A stretch of DNA of 64,000 nucleotides from JAOEGB01 sp041262585 (GCF_041262585.1 NZ_JBGCBZ010000028.1:1-64000), one strand, 5' to 3'; shown: positions 7,425 through 16,736, counted from the stretch's first letter. The notes: generated by a model from the sequence alone, not told the origin. Program-made: numbers and translations.

Positions 7425-9140
7425 TCACGCGGCCGTGCCGATCCGCTTGTGGTGCCACAGTTGGATCACGCTCTGGCGCCCATAGCCCGGGACGTCGAAT
7501 CGCTCGAACTCCTTCGTGCCGCCGAACTTGCCGATGAGGTCGCCGACAGGTCCATCGGGGTAGCCCATCACGAATACGTCCTTGCCCGGGGAGCGCAGCG
7601 TGGCCCTTGAAAGACCTTCCGTGACCAAGACGTCCGGGCTTCGGTATGTGAGATAGCGGACGATCCAGTATGTCCACCAACCGTCAGCGACGATCACCAC
7701 TGAGGAGCCAGGACGACGCTCGCTGAGGATGCGCTGGACGGCGGCCGCCTTCGGCTCAGTGGGTCCGGTCCAGAACGTCTGCTCTGACCTGCTTCCCGTG
7801 TGCAGGAGCTCCACGAGGTAGTAGCGGGTGAAGCCCGCGAGAAGCATCACGCCCATGACGATCCACGCGACGCCGGCCACTACAGGTGCCGTACGGCAGA
7901 GCCTCGAAACGGCGATGGACGAGAGGCCTTTGGTCGCGGCGAGCTCAGATGAGTCCGGTTTCTTGCCGGCGCCCGCGAGGACGACGGCTGCGAAGAGACT
8001 GGGGACGACCAGGCAGAGGCCGTAGCGCTCCACGGATGGCGCCAGGGCTTGGGGACCACCGATGAGGTAGAACGCGAAGTGCGTCGCCATCGCCCCCACC
8101 ACAATGGCAAGGCCGCGGAGGTCGCGCGCGCGGATGAGTCGCCACATGCCAAAGCCGACGAGGAAGCCGGCGATCAGCCAGAATGCGATCGCCCATGCTG
8201 CTTGTGGACCGGGGAATCTCGCGCCCGCGATGTATTGATAGGTCGTGTCGCCGAGGAAGAAGTGCGCGAGACGAGTGCCCTGCAGGAGCCATCGGTCAAG
8301 CGAGCTCAGTCGGTCCCAGATCTGATGGAGATTGGCGAAGCGATTGCCGTCACTGACGATCAGCTTGACCAACAGTGCCGCTGCGCCGAATCCGACGATC
8401 GCCGCGGCGCAACGAAGCCACGCTCTGCCGCTCCTTCGCTCCGGCAACTCGGCGCCAATGGACACGAGCAGCAGGAACGGCGCGAGGAATACGCACGTGG
8501 GATGCACCCAGATGCCGAACGCGTAGAGGGCGACGCCTAGGATCAGGCGCCGATTCAACACGGCGACCGTCGCCAGGGCGGCCACCAATCCCAGATGGTC
8601 GGGGTCCTGCCCAAAGCGGGCATACGCGATGTTCAGCGGGAGCACCGCGCACATCGTCGCGGCGGCGAACGCCGCCCGCCTGCCGAAGACGCGGTTAGCG
8701 CCCCAGGCCATGACACCGATCTGCAAGATACTTGAGACGAGAGTCGGGATGCGGAGCAGCGACGGCGCCGGGTCCACGAAGAAATGAAGCGCCCAGAGCA
8801 GGCCGGGCTGTAGCGGGCTCTGCAGATTTCCCGTCGGCGTGCGCACGTCGACCTGCTCACCTGCGGTGAAGCGCAGTGCCTGTACGCCGTACCAGGGTTC
8901 GTCGCCGTTGATGCCGGGCAGCTTCCAGAAATCGTAGAACCGGAGAACGATGGCGGCCACGATCAGTGCCAACGCGGCCATCTCGAACGCGGAGAGGCTG
9001 CCCACACGGCGCTTGGTGCTCTCACATACGCGCCGTGCCGCCAGGAAGACGCGAGCCGGCAGCCGTCCGCGATGAGCACCAGTGTCTGCAGCAGGGCGGC
9101 CGACACTTGGCAGGCGGTACTGGAGACGAATGCGATTCAT
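7425..9140 (-). CDS. GT39/ArnT-like membrane glycosyltransferase
   Basis: 571 residues with about a dozen membrane segments. The first large loop has LPGINGDEPWYGVQALRF, where the Asp-Glu pair is the conserved metal/catalytic motif of PMT/ArnT GT-C enzymes, then LQSPLQPGLLWALHFF. The soluble C-terminal part (about 470-571) is an extracytoplasmic domain with VVIVADGWWTYWIVRYL. The open frame extends upstream to 9332, but that would overlap the next gene. The ATG at 9140 has AAAGG upstream and gives a normal N-terminus, with the ATG at 9155 as the alternative. Convergent with the 6010 gene. Likely adds a sugar from a polyprenyl-phosphate donor to an envelope glycan or protein. Confidence 0.75.
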   Translation of the reverse strand: MNRIRLQYRLPSVGRPAADTGAHRGRLPARVFLAARRVCESTKRRVGSLSAFEMAALALIVAAIVLRFYDFWKLPGINGDEPWYGVQALRFTAGEQVDVRTPTGNLQSPLQPGLLWALHFFVDPAPSLLRIPTLVSSILQIGVMAWGANRVFGRRAAFAAATMCAVLPLNIAYARFGQDPDHLGLVAALATVAVLNRRLILGVALYAFGIWVHPTCVFLAPFLLLVSIGAELPERRSGRAWLRCAAAIVGFGAAALLVKLIVSDGNRFANLHQIWDRLSSLDRWLLQGTRLAHFFLGDTTYQYIAGARFPGPQAAWAIAFWLIAGFLVGFGMWRLIRARDLRGLAIVVGAMATHFAFYLIGGPQALAPSVERYGLCLVVPSLFAAVVLAGAGKKPDSSELAATKGLSSIAVSRLCRTAPVVAGVAWIVMGVMLLAGFTRYYLVELLHTGSRSEQTFWTGPTEPKAAAVQRILSERRPGSSVVIVADGWWTYWIVRYLTYRSPDVLVTEGLSRATLRSPGKDVFVMGYPDGPVGDLIGKFGGTKEFERFDVPGYGRQSVIQLWHHKRIGTAA

Positions 9141-9294
9141 CAAGAGGCCTTTCATTCGGGTGTCACCGAGTCGTTCGGGTGTCACCGGGAGTCCGGATAA
9201 AGGGGCACCGTCGTCCGTAGGTGAAGGCCGGCTCGCATCAGCCCAGCCGCCCTCCAGGGCGAGCAGGGCCGGCGCGCGCGGCATCAGTGGGCTG

Positions 9295-10995
9295 TCAGCG
9301 GATGAGGTAAAGGACGCTGTCCCCCATGTCACGTCGCTCCACCGGGAGTCCAGCGACGGAACGGTCGGCTGCGCGCTCGAAGATGTGCCCCTTCGCGCGT
9401 TCCCGAGGGATGACGACCTCGCGAACGCCCATGCGTCGTAGGTAGTCGATCGACAGCGGGTCCGGGAACCACACGGTCCTCCGCGCCACCTCCGACATCT
9501 TCGGCGGGAGGAACGACCCGGTTCCGTTCACCATCCGATAGAAGCCGTCCGTGGACCAGATCATGGACAGACTGTCCTGAAACCGCAGCGCGGGGAGTAT
9601 CAGCACGGGTCCCTTGACCTGGGCCAGCGCGGATGGCGGCCGGGGCACCTCCGGATGCGGGACCGTCGACAGCCCTTCTACGCAGACGAGCAACGGAATC
9701 GCCAGCAAGGCGGGCCTGAGCCGTGCCGTACGACCAAGGCGGGTCACCGCCCCCGCGGCCAGCAACCCCAGGGCGAGAACGGCGTACAACACCAGCCGAC
9801 CGGACGTTCGCAGTGCTTCGACACCTGGGAGCACATCTCGGGCGGGCAGCCAGGTCCACCTTCCACCCAGAAGCGTGGTGCCCAGCGCCAACAGTCCGCT
9901 GATCACCACAGCCAGCAGCAGCCACACCCGCCTGCGACGACTCCAAACGGTGACCACCAGGCCGAGCATCGCGATCAAGACCACCGTCAGGCCGGGGAAC
10001 AGGCAGGCTTCAACCGTCCACGGGATTCCCTCGCGCGCCCACGAGGTAAGCGGTCCCCAAATAAGCGAGTTCTCGTGGGCTGCCCAGAAACCCCGGACCG
10101 GGGGCGAGAAATAGTCGAGGACAGCGACGCTGCGGCCCATCGGGGTCCGGGGATTCTCCTTCGCCACGCGCGCGAACACGCTCCCCAGCCCAAGCGTCAC
10201 CGCCGCGAAGCCGACGCCTCCAGCCACGTCCGCGGCCAGCACCGCCCGAGAAGGGCGCGGCCGGCCGGCGGCCAGCCACCCACCGGCTCCCGCCAGGACG
10301 ATCAGCATGAGCACATACGCGAAGGGCAGGCCGATCGCGAAACCCAGACTCATCTGCCAGGCGGCGAGCGCCCAGCCCATCAGAGCCGACCACGGCCGCG
10401 CCCGCGACAGATCCCATCGTCCCCGGCCGATTCCGTGGCCCCGGAGAAGAAGCGCGATCGACAACGGGATGCCACCGCTCATGAGGATGTTGATGTGGAT
10501 CGCGTGGCAGATCCGCCACGGCGTGTAGGCGAAAGCCGCACCCGCCACCAGTGCGCCCATCCGACCACTGCCGAGCTGGCGGGCCAGAAGGTAGGCGCCC
10601 ACGAAGTTGAACGCGGCGGCCAGGACGTAGGCCACGTTGTAGCGCACGAGGGTGTCCGCGACACCGGTGACACCCAGGCCCAGCGGCGCGAGGCCCGGCA
10701 AGCCGTCGCTGATCACGGCGGTGTGTGGCACCGGCCAGTAGAAGTTTCCGTCGAACGGGTGGCTGAGCTGATGGAGCAGCGCATGGCCGTACCACGCGAT
10801 TTCCCAGGCCAGGCATGGCGGATCGCCGAGATCGCCGGGAATCGTAGTCGCCGGATGGGCCAGAGTGGGCCAGGTCATGATCACAGCCAGCACCACGGCT
10901 CCTGCCGCGAGCGTGCCCAGCTCCCTGAGCATGCGGTACCGGCTGCGAGATGCCGCCAAGGCGTCCGAGCGTACTTCGGTGAGAATGGTTGTCAT
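9295..10995 (-). CDS. polytopic membrane protein, probable GT-C glycosyltransferase
   Basis: 566 residues, about eleven membrane helices. After the first helix it carries PGDLGDPPCLAWEIAWYGHAL and HPFDGNFYWPVPH, and it ends with a soluble tail (about 430-566). This layout is common in actinomycete membrane proteins annotated as glycosyltransferases or YfhO-like. Its start codon overlaps the stop of the small frame at 10992-11246 (ATGA), so translation may be coupled. Together with the gene downstream it forms a minus-strand pair. Exact activity is not recognisable. Confidence 0.6.
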   Translation of the reverse strand: MTTILTEVRSDALAASRSRYRMLRELGTLAAGAVVLAVIMTWPTLAHPATTIPGDLGDPPCLAWEIAWYGHALLHQLSHPFDGNFYWPVPHTAVISDGLPGLAPLGLGVTGVADTLVRYNVAYVLAAAFNFVGAYLLARQLGSGRMGALVAGAAFAYTPWRICHAIHINILMSGGIPLSIALLLRGHGIGRGRWDLSRARPWSALMGWALAAWQMSLGFAIGLPFAYVLMLIVLAGAGGWLAAGRPRPSRAVLAADVAGGVGFAAVTLGLGSVFARVAKENPRTPMGRSVAVLDYFSPPVRGFWAAHENSLIWGPLTSWAREGIPWTVEACLFPGLTVVLIAMLGLVVTVWSRRRRVWLLLAVVISGLLALGTTLLGGRWTWLPARDVLPGVEALRTSGRLVLYAVLALGLLAAGAVTRLGRTARLRPALLAIPLLVCVEGLSTVPHPEVPRPPSALAQVKGPVLILPALRFQDSLSMIWSTDGFYRMVNGTGSFLPPKMSEVARRTVWFPDPLSIDYLRRMGVREVVIPRERAKGHIFERAADRSVAGLPVERRDMGDSVLYLIR

Positions 10996-11246
10996 GTGAG
11001 CGCCCGCCGTGCCCGCACCGACAGCGAGACGTCAGGCGAGAACCCCAGCGCGGGACAGCTCTTCGCCCGGGCAATCCGCCACCGATTCAGCATTATGCGG
11101 TTCTCCCCTCCTGCGGCTTCTATTTCCAACGTCCGGCCGGTCGCGCCGAAGCGCCGGACCTCACGCGCCGGAATCGCGCGACGTTCCCTATTCCAGAAGT
11201 GCCGCTCCTTGAGCCGGGGATTCTCCATGAGCTCGTCCGCGGCCAT
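10992..11246 (-). pseudogene. remnant of class I SAM methyltransferase, N-terminal part only
   Basis: 84-residue frame with a good ribosome site (GGGAAGG, 6 bases before the ATG at 11246). Its first half matches the start of glycan-locus methyltransferases: ERHFWNRERRAIPAREVRRFG followed by a degenerate motif I, LEIEAAGGEN where LEIGCGGGEN-like sequence is expected. After that the sequence loses all methyltransferase character and stops. The usual protein is over 200 residues, so this is a truncated, decayed gene. Its stop overlaps the start of the 9295-10995 membrane protein (ATGA), so the remnant may still serve to load ribosomes onto that gene. A small functional protein cannot be excluded. 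Confidence 0.45.
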
Positions 11247-11834
11247 TTCGAGCCTTCCCTGATCGGTGAGCCGTCTAGGTATTCTCCGGCGGCAAGAATG
11301 GACCAAGAAAAGCGGAGCGAGAGATTGGTCCGACGACGTTTCATCTGAGGCATCGGCGTGCCGCGCTGTAAAATCGGGCGCTTGACCCTGATTACCGACG
11401 TTCGCACGTCGAAGTGGAGTCCCTTCGGGTGGACACACAAGTCAGGCGCAAGCGGTTTATGTCATCGCGGAGAGGGAGCCTTCGGTCATCGTGGACAAAT
11501 CACAGGTGAATCGAGGAACTGTCTAAAAGTTGCCCCACACTCGGCCCCCGACGGCGCCAAAATTCGATCATGGCCACAGGGAAAGTCAGGTAGGGCCGAG
11601 TTTCACGCCGACTGGCATCGATTCCACCTGCCACGTATGGCCCGCTCATTAGCGGCGCCCTGTCCGGCGCTTCTCAAACATCTGGCTTCATCCAGCAGCC
11701 CGCCAAGCGACTTCATTCATCCCAGCACGATTCAAGATGTGCTGCTCGACGCGCAAACAGAGAGCGCGCCTTGCCGGGAATGCTCTGCGCGACTCGTCTA
11801 CTGGCCTCGTAATTCAGACCATTCAGGGGGTCCG
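11247..11834. other. 588-bp low-coding intergenic stretch
   Basis: Divergent promoter region between the minus-strand membrane-protein pair and the GT2-GtrA gene. Local composition is less GC-rich than surrounding genes, with many stops in every frame. No homologous protein fragment was recognised apart from the methyltransferase remnant at its left edge. It probably represents decayed DNA of the envelope locus plus promoters. Confidence 0.4.
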
Positions 11835-13019
11835 GTGGAAACAATCGCCTTCGGGCATCCGGTCAGGTCGCGCGTTGTGGAGATCGTGGTTCCCGTCTAC
11901 AACGAGCAACGGGTGCTCGCCGAGAGCGTCCGGAGGCTGCACGCCTACTTGACCCGCACCTTTCCGTACGGCTTCCGCATCACGATCGCCGACAACGCCA
12001 GCACGGACGGCACCTGGGCCATCGCCGATGACCTGGCGACGGAGCTCCCGGACGTGCGCGCCATCCATCTTGACGAGAAGGGGCGCGGGCGCGCCCTGCG
12101 GCGGGTGTGGTCGGAGAGCGACGCCGACGTCGTCTGCTACATGGACGTGGATCTCTCGACCGACCTGGACGCCTTCCTCCCGCTCGTGGCGCCGCTGCTG
12201 AGCGGGCACAGCGACCTGGCGATCGGCACTCGCCTGTCCCCCGGGTCGAACGTCGTCCGCGGTACGAAGCGGGAATTCATCTCCCGTAGCTACAACCTGC
12301 TGCTGCGATCGTTCATGGGAGTCCGCTTCTCCGACGCGCAGTGCGGCTTCAAGGCGGGCCGGACGGAGATCGTGCAGGCCCTGCTGCCCTCGGTCGAGGA
12401 CGAGGAGTGGTTCTTCGACACCGAGCTGCTGGTTCTGGCCGAGCACCACGGGCTGCGGATCCACGAGGTGCCCGTCGACTGGGTGGACGACCCCGACAGC
12501 CGGGTGGACATCCTGAGAACCGCGACCGACGACCTCAAGGGCATGTGGCGGGTGGCCCGCAAGAGCATGTCAGGGATGGCGCGCATTCCGGTGCCGCCGC
12601 GGATCCAGCATGCGAAGCTTCCCCTGGGGATGGCCCGGCAGTTGCCGGTCTTCGCGGCCATCGGGGTCGTCAGCACGATCACCTACCTGGCCCTGTTCTG
12701 GGTTTTCGCGGAGTTCATGCCATCGGTCACGGCCAACGCGATCACCTTGCTGGTCACCGCACTCGGCAACACGGCCGCCAACCGCCGCTTCACGTTCGGG
12801 GTCACCGGCCGGGCGGGCGCCCTCCGGGATCATCTCGGTGGATTGATCGTGTTCTTCATCGGTCTCGCGCTGACCACATCCGGCCTGGCGCTCCTTCCGG
12901 ATGACACGTCCCGTACGGCCGAGCTGATCGTCGTGGTACTCGCCAATGGGCTCGCCACGCTCCTCCGGTTCGTGCTGCTGCGGGCGTGGGTGTTCATCCC
13001 GAGGAAGGGGACGCGATGA
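11835..13019 (+). CDS. GT2 glycosyltransferase fused to GtrA-like membrane domain
   Basis: 394 residues. Residues 10-235 form a GT2/DPM1-type domain with IVVPVYNEQ, ADNASTDGT, the metal-binding YMDVDLSTD and the acceptor-side QCGFKAG. Residues 260-390 carry four membrane helices of the GtrA/DPMS_2 family (FAAIGVVSTITYLALFWVF). Such fusions make polyprenyl-phosphate hexose (for example Dol-P-Man-like donors) and place or flip it for GT-C enzymes, so it would supply the neighbouring membrane transferases. GTG at 11835 is chosen because AGGGGG lies 6 bases upstream and the GT2 fold begins immediately after; the frame is open further upstream but without family resemblance. Confidence 0.8.
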   Translation: METIAFGHPVRSRVVEIVVPVYNEQRVLAESVRRLHAYLTRTFPYGFRITIADNASTDGTWAIADDLATELPDVRAIHLDEKGRGRALRRVWSESDADVVCYMDVDLSTDLDAFLPLVAPLLSGHSDLAIGTRLSPGSNVVRGTKREFISRSYNLLLRSFMGVRFSDAQCGFKAGRTEIVQALLPSVEDEEWFFDTELLVLAEHHGLRIHEVPVDWVDDPDSRVDILRTATDDLKGMWRVARKSMSGMARIPVPPRIQHAKLPLGMARQLPVFAAIGVVSTITYLALFWVFAEFMPSVTANAITLLVTALGNTAANRRFTFGVTGRAGALRDHLGGLIVFFIGLALTTSGLALLPDDTSRTAELIVVVLANGLATLLRFVLLRAWVFIPRKGTR

Positions 13020-13212
13020 CCGCGCGCGCGTGCCGTGGTCGTGCCCCATCTCCGAGGTGCGTCAAGTGGAGCCGCGTGGGCGCCTCGGCGCACCATGTGC
13101 GATGACCTGGCACGCTAGAGGCGTGAGCGAGCGGGGCGGGCAGGCGGACAGCCGGGTGCGGGCAGACAGGCACGACGACACAATCGTTCGTGTGGCCGAT
13201 CGAGGAGGCCTC

Positions 13213-14370
13213 ATGAGCGACATGAACGACAAGGTCCGGGAGGACACGGCACGACGGCTCGACCGCGCGATGGGCAGCCTGGGCACGGCCGCCATGGCCC
13301 GGATGGAGGAGCAGCTCTCGTGGTACCGGGCGTTGTCCGCCGAGGACAGGTCCTGGGTGGGGCTGGTCGCCCAGGCGGGCATCGCGGCGTTCGTGGAGTG
13401 GTTCGGGCACGCCGGCGAGGGGCGGCCGACGCCCAGCATCGAGTTCTTCGGCACCGCGCCGCGGGAGCTCAAGCGGAGCGTCTCACTTCAGCAGACGGTC
13501 GACCTCGTCCGCATCGTCGTCGAGGTCGTGGAGGCCCAGGTCGACGAGCTGGCCGCCCCCGGCGGCGGCGAGCTGCTCCGCCACGCGATGCTCCGCTACA
13601 CCCGCGACGTGGCCTTCGCCGCCGCCCAGGTGTACGCGCGGGAGGCCGAGGCGCGCGGCTCCTGGGACGCCCGGCTGGAGGCGCTCATCGTGGACGCGCT
13701 GGTCCGCGGGCAGGTCGACGACGGCCTGCACTCCTGGGCCGCCGCGCTCGGCTGGACGTCGGTCCCGGTCGTGGTGTTCGCCGGCTACGCCCCGGACGAC
13801 GACCCGCAGAGCATCATCGACGGCCTGCGCGACAAGGGCCGCCGGGTCGGCCACGAGCTGCTCGCGGGGGTGCAGGGCGACCGGCTCATCGTGATCGTGG
13901 GCGGCGCCGACAGCATCAAGGACGCCGCCCGCAGTGTCGTCCCCCGCTTCGGGCCCGGCCCCATCGTGATCGGACCGGAGGTCCCCGACCTGCACGCGGC
14001 GGCCAGCTCGGCGCGGGCGGCCATCGCCGGGCTGCGGGCCGCGGCCGGATGGCCCGACGCGCCCCGGCCGGTCCTGGCCGAGGACCTGCTGGCCGAGCGC
14101 GCTCTCGACGGGGACGAAGACGCCAGGGCGCAGCTCGTCGAGAACGTCTACAAGCCGCTCGCGGGCACGCCGCTGCTCGACACGCTGGCGACCTACCTGG
14201 AGCAGGGGACCTCCCTGGAAGCCACCGCCCGGCTATTGTTCGTCCATCCGAACACGGTCAGGTACCGGCTCAAGAAGATCACGGAGCTCACCGGCTACCA
14301 GCCCACCGAGGGGCGGTCCGCTTTTACGCTCCAAGTAGGACTGATACTCGGGCGCCTGACCGTAATGTAG
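13213..14370 (+). CDS. fasR: PucR/CdaR-type regulator of fatty-acid synthesis (FasR-like)
   Basis: 385 residues. The N-terminal half is a sensor-like helical region, then a GGDEF-like central domain (about 150-290) and a C-terminal PucR HTH_30 domain ending DTLATYLEQGTSLEATARLL, VHPNTVRYRLKKI. In Streptomyces a regulator of this type, FasR, lies directly upstream of fabD and activates the fabDHPF genes; position, orientation and architecture here match. Start at the ATG at 13213, 5 bases after GAGGAGG; longer upstream frames exist but lack a ribosome site. The orthology is inferred from synteny and family. Confidence 0.8.
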   Translation: MSDMNDKVREDTARRLDRAMGSLGTAAMARMEEQLSWYRALSAEDRSWVGLVAQAGIAAFVEWFGHAGEGRPTPSIEFFGTAPRELKRSVSLQQTVDLVRIVVEVVEAQVDELAAPGGGELLRHAMLRYTRDVAFAAAQVYAREAEARGSWDARLEALIVDALVRGQVDDGLHSWAAALGWTSVPVVVFAGYAPDDDPQSIIDGLRDKGRRVGHELLAGVQGDRLIVIVGGADSIKDAARSVVPRFGPGPIVIGPEVPDLHAAASSARAAIAGLRAAAGWPDAPRPVLAEDLLAERALDGDEDARAQLVENVYKPLAGTPLLDTLATYLEQGTSLEATARLLFVHPNTVRYRLKKITELTGYQPTEGRSAFTLQVGLILGRLTVM

Positions 14371-14487
14371 CGGGGCCGTGTTAACCCCGCCGAAACCGAA
14401 ACTGTAGGTACCCCACAAAACGGCGACCTCAAAGTTCGTTCGGATCTCTATCAGTGTGGCGAACCTCTACAGGGCAGGGTGGATTAC
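14371..14487 (+). promoter_or_regulatory. fasR-fabD intergenic region, likely fab promoter/operator
   Basis: 117 bp with an A/T-richer patch in a GC-rich setting (AAACCGAAACTG, CACAAAACGG, TCAAAGTTCGTT) and an imperfect AACG...CGTT inverted repeat around 14421-14442. By analogy with Streptomyces this is where the FasR-dependent fabD promoter should lie. No textbook -35/-10 pair is clear enough to place a start point. Confidence 0.35.
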
Positions 14488-15384
14488 GTGCTCGTCATCG
14501 TCGCTCCGGGCCAAGGCGCCCAGACCCCAGGCTTCCTGAGTCCATGGCTCGAGATCCCCGAATTCCGTGCCCGGATCTCCGCCTGGTCGGAGATCGCAAG
14601 CCTCGACCTCATCGCCTACGGGACCACCGCCGACGCCGACGAGATCCGTGACACCGCCGTCGCTCAGCCGCTGCTCGTGGCGGCCGCGCTGGCGTCCTTC
14701 GAGGTGCTGGGCCTCACGCCGGACCTGGTGGCGGGGCACAGCGTGGGCGAGCTCGCCGCCGCCGCCATCGCCGGAGTGATGTCCACCGAGCAGGCCCTCG
14801 CCCTGGTGAGGGAGCGCGGCCAGGCGATGGCCAAGGCAGCCGCCGTGACGGAGACCGGCATGCTGGCCGTGCTCGGCGGAGCCGAGGACGAGGTCCTCGC
14901 GGCCGTCGACAGGCACGGGCTCACGCCCGCCAACGTCAACGGCGCCGGGCAGATCGTGGCGGGCGGCACGCTGGAGCGGCTGGACGCCTTCAAGGCCGAC
15001 CCCCCTGCGAAGGCGCGCCTGATCCCGCTGTCCGTCGCGGGCGCGTTCCACACCGCGCACATGGCTCCGGCGGTCGACCATCTGCGCCAGGCGGCGTCGG
15101 AGATCACGCCCGGAGACCCGGCGGTCAGGCTGCTGTCCAACGCGGACGGCGCGGTCGTCGCCACGGGCGCGCAGTTCGTCGAGCGCCTGATCAACCAGGT
15201 GGCCAACCCGGTCCGCTGGGACGCCTGCATGGCCACGATGGCCGCCGAGGGCGTGACCGCGATGATCGAGTTGCTGCCCGGCGGCACGCTGACCGGCCTG
15301 GCGAGGCGCGGCCTGCCCGGCGTGAAGACCGTCGCCCTGAAGACCCCGGACAACCTGGACGCCGCCCGAGAGGTGCTCAAGTGA
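14488..15384 (+). CDS. fabD: malonyl-CoA:ACP transacylase FabD
   Basis: 298 residues. Transfers malonyl from CoA to acyl carrier protein for type II fatty-acid synthesis in the cytoplasm. It shows the APGQGAQTPGFL N-terminus, nucleophile Ser85 in GHSVGEL, a GQIVAGG segment and the catalytic His in AGAFHTAHM. The GTG at 14488 gives the family-typical N-terminus and sits 6 bases after AGGGTGG; another GTG lies 9 bases earlier. Its stop overlaps the fabH start (GTGA). First enzyme gene of the fabD-fabH-acpP-fabF-accD operon. Confidence 0.95.
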   Translation: MLVIVAPGQGAQTPGFLSPWLEIPEFRARISAWSEIASLDLIAYGTTADADEIRDTAVAQPLLVAAALASFEVLGLTPDLVAGHSVGELAAAAIAGVMSTEQALALVRERGQAMAKAAAVTETGMLAVLGGAEDEVLAAVDRHGLTPANVNGAGQIVAGGTLERLDAFKADPPAKARLIPLSVAGAFHTAHMAPAVDHLRQAASEITPGDPAVRLLSNADGAVVATGAQFVERLINQVANPVRWDACMATMAAEGVTAMIELLPGGTLTGLARRGLPGVKTVALKTPDNLDAAREVLK

Positions 15385-16337
15385 GGCTCAGCCAAGGCGC
15401 CCCCGGCGCGAAGGTGCTCGCGTTCGGCGGCTATCAGCCCGCCGACGTCGTGACCAACGAGGACCTCGCGAAGCGGATCGAGACCAGCGACGAGTGGATC
15501 CAGAGCCGCGTCGGCATCAAGGAGCGCCGCGTCGCCGGGCCGCAGGAGTCCGAGATCGACCTCGCCGTGCAGGCGGGCGGCAAGGCCCTCGCGGCGAGCG
15601 GCCTCGCGGCCGGCGACATCGACCTCGTCATCGTGGCGACCTGCACCCTGGAGGCGCAGATCCCCAACGCGGCGGCCCGGGTCGCCCACCGGCTCGGCAT
15701 CGCCGCCCCCGGCGCCTTCGACGTCAACGCCGCGTGCGCCGGGTTCTGCTACGCGCTCAGCGCCGCGAGCGACGCCGTGCGGGCCGGATCCGCCACGAAC
15801 GTGCTCGTCGTCGGCACCGAGAAGCTCTCCCAGTGGATCGACTGGGACGACCGGGCCGTGTCCGTGATCTTCGCTGACGGCGCGGGCGCCGCCGTCGTCG
15901 GCCCTTCCGAGACCCCCGGCATCGGCCCGGTGGTCTGGGGCAGCGCGGGCGACAAGGCCGATGTGATCGCGATCAGGAACCGCGAGTCCTTCCTTCAGCA
16001 GGAAGGCCAGACCGTGTTCCGCTGGGCCACCACCGCGCTTCACCCGGTGGCCAGCCTGGCGTGCGAGCGTGCCGGGGTGGACCCCGCCGAACTCGCCGCG
16101 TTCGTCCCCCACCAGGCGAATCTGCGCATCATCGAGGCGATCGCCCGCAAGATCGGCGCCGACAACGCCGTCGTCGCCAAGGACATCGTCCTCGCGGGCA
16201 ACACCTCGGCCGCCTCCATCCCGCTCGCGCTGTCGCGCATGATCGAGCGCGGCGAGGTGCCCTCCGGCGGGCTCGCCCTGCTGCTCGGCTTCGGCGCCGG
16301 TCTGACCTACGCCTCGCAAGTGGTCGAGATCCCCTAA
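15381..16337 (+). CDS. fabH: 3-oxoacyl-ACP synthase III FabH
   Basis: 318 residues, usual length. Condenses a short acyl-CoA starter with malonyl-ACP to begin fatty-acid synthesis; in actinomycetes it normally accepts branched starters. Catalytic Cys119 is in VNAACAGF, the His in VPHQANLRI and the Asn in LAGNTSAASIP. ETSDEWIQSRVGIKERR is the classic N-terminal motif. Starts with GTG overlapping the fabD stop, so translation is coupled. Confidence 0.95.
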   Translation: MRLSQGAPGAKVLAFGGYQPADVVTNEDLAKRIETSDEWIQSRVGIKERRVAGPQESEIDLAVQAGGKALAASGLAAGDIDLVIVATCTLEAQIPNAAARVAHRLGIAAPGAFDVNAACAGFCYALSAASDAVRAGSATNVLVVGTEKLSQWIDWDDRAVSVIFADGAGAAVVGPSETPGIGPVVWGSAGDKADVIAIRNRESFLQQEGQTVFRWATTALHPVASLACERAGVDPAELAAFVPHQANLRIIEAIARKIGADNAVVAKDIVLAGNTSAASIPLALSRMIERGEVPSGGLALLLGFGAGLTYASQVVEIP

Positions 16338-16399
16338 CACTTGTACGGCACATGCCGTACAGACCCGAAAAATCCCGAAATCCAAGGAGTAATCGCGAC

Positions 16400-16639
16400 A
16401 TGGCACTGACCGAGCAGGAGATCCTCGCGGGCCTCGGCAAGATCGTCAATGAGATCACCGGTATCCCGGCGGCCGAGGTCACCCCGGAGAAGAGCTTCGT
16501 GGACGACCTCGACATCGACTCGCTCTCCATGGTCGAGATCGCCGTCGCCGCGCAGGACGAGTTCGGCGTCGAGATCCCCGACGACCAGCTCAAGCACCTG
16601 AAGACCGTCAAGGACGTCATCAACTTCATCCAGGCCTGA
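16400..16639 (+). CDS. acpP: acyl carrier protein AcpP
   Basis: 79-residue acidic carrier protein. Phosphopantetheine attachment is Ser41 in DDLDIDSLSMVE. Carries growing acyl chains between Fab enzymes. AAGGAG lies 9 bases upstream of the ATG. Followed by a strong hairpin in the gap before fabF (16649-16677), which could stabilise the acpP message or reduce read-through, giving ACP the excess it usually needs. Confidence 0.96.
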   Translation: MALTEQEILAGLGKIVNEITGIPAAEVTPEKSFVDDLDIDSLSMVEIAVAAQDEFGVEIPDDQLKHLKTVKDVINFIQA

Positions 16640-16648
16640 GTCACCCCT

Positions 16649-16677
16649 GTGAATGTGCCGTCCCGCGGCACATTCAC
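16649..16677 (+). terminator. perfect 12-bp hairpin after acpP (attenuator or mRNA-stabilising stem)
   Basis: GTGAATGTGCCG (16649-16660), loop TCCCG, CGGCACATTCAC (16666-16677): a perfect 12-bp stem with a 5-nt loop, 10 bases after the acpP stop codon. There is no T-run, so it is not a canonical intrinsic terminator. Partial termination or 3'-end protection of the upstream message is inferred. Confidence 0.6.
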
Positions 16678-16736
16678 CACGGATCGGCAAGACCCCGCTT
16701 GACCACCACGCTTGAGCGACAGAGGAGTGCAGACAA

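Noticed and set aside
9141..9332. Upstream extension of the GT39-like protein
   Set aside because: It would overlap the preceding gene and adds no membrane or motif sequence; the internal ATG has a ribosome site.
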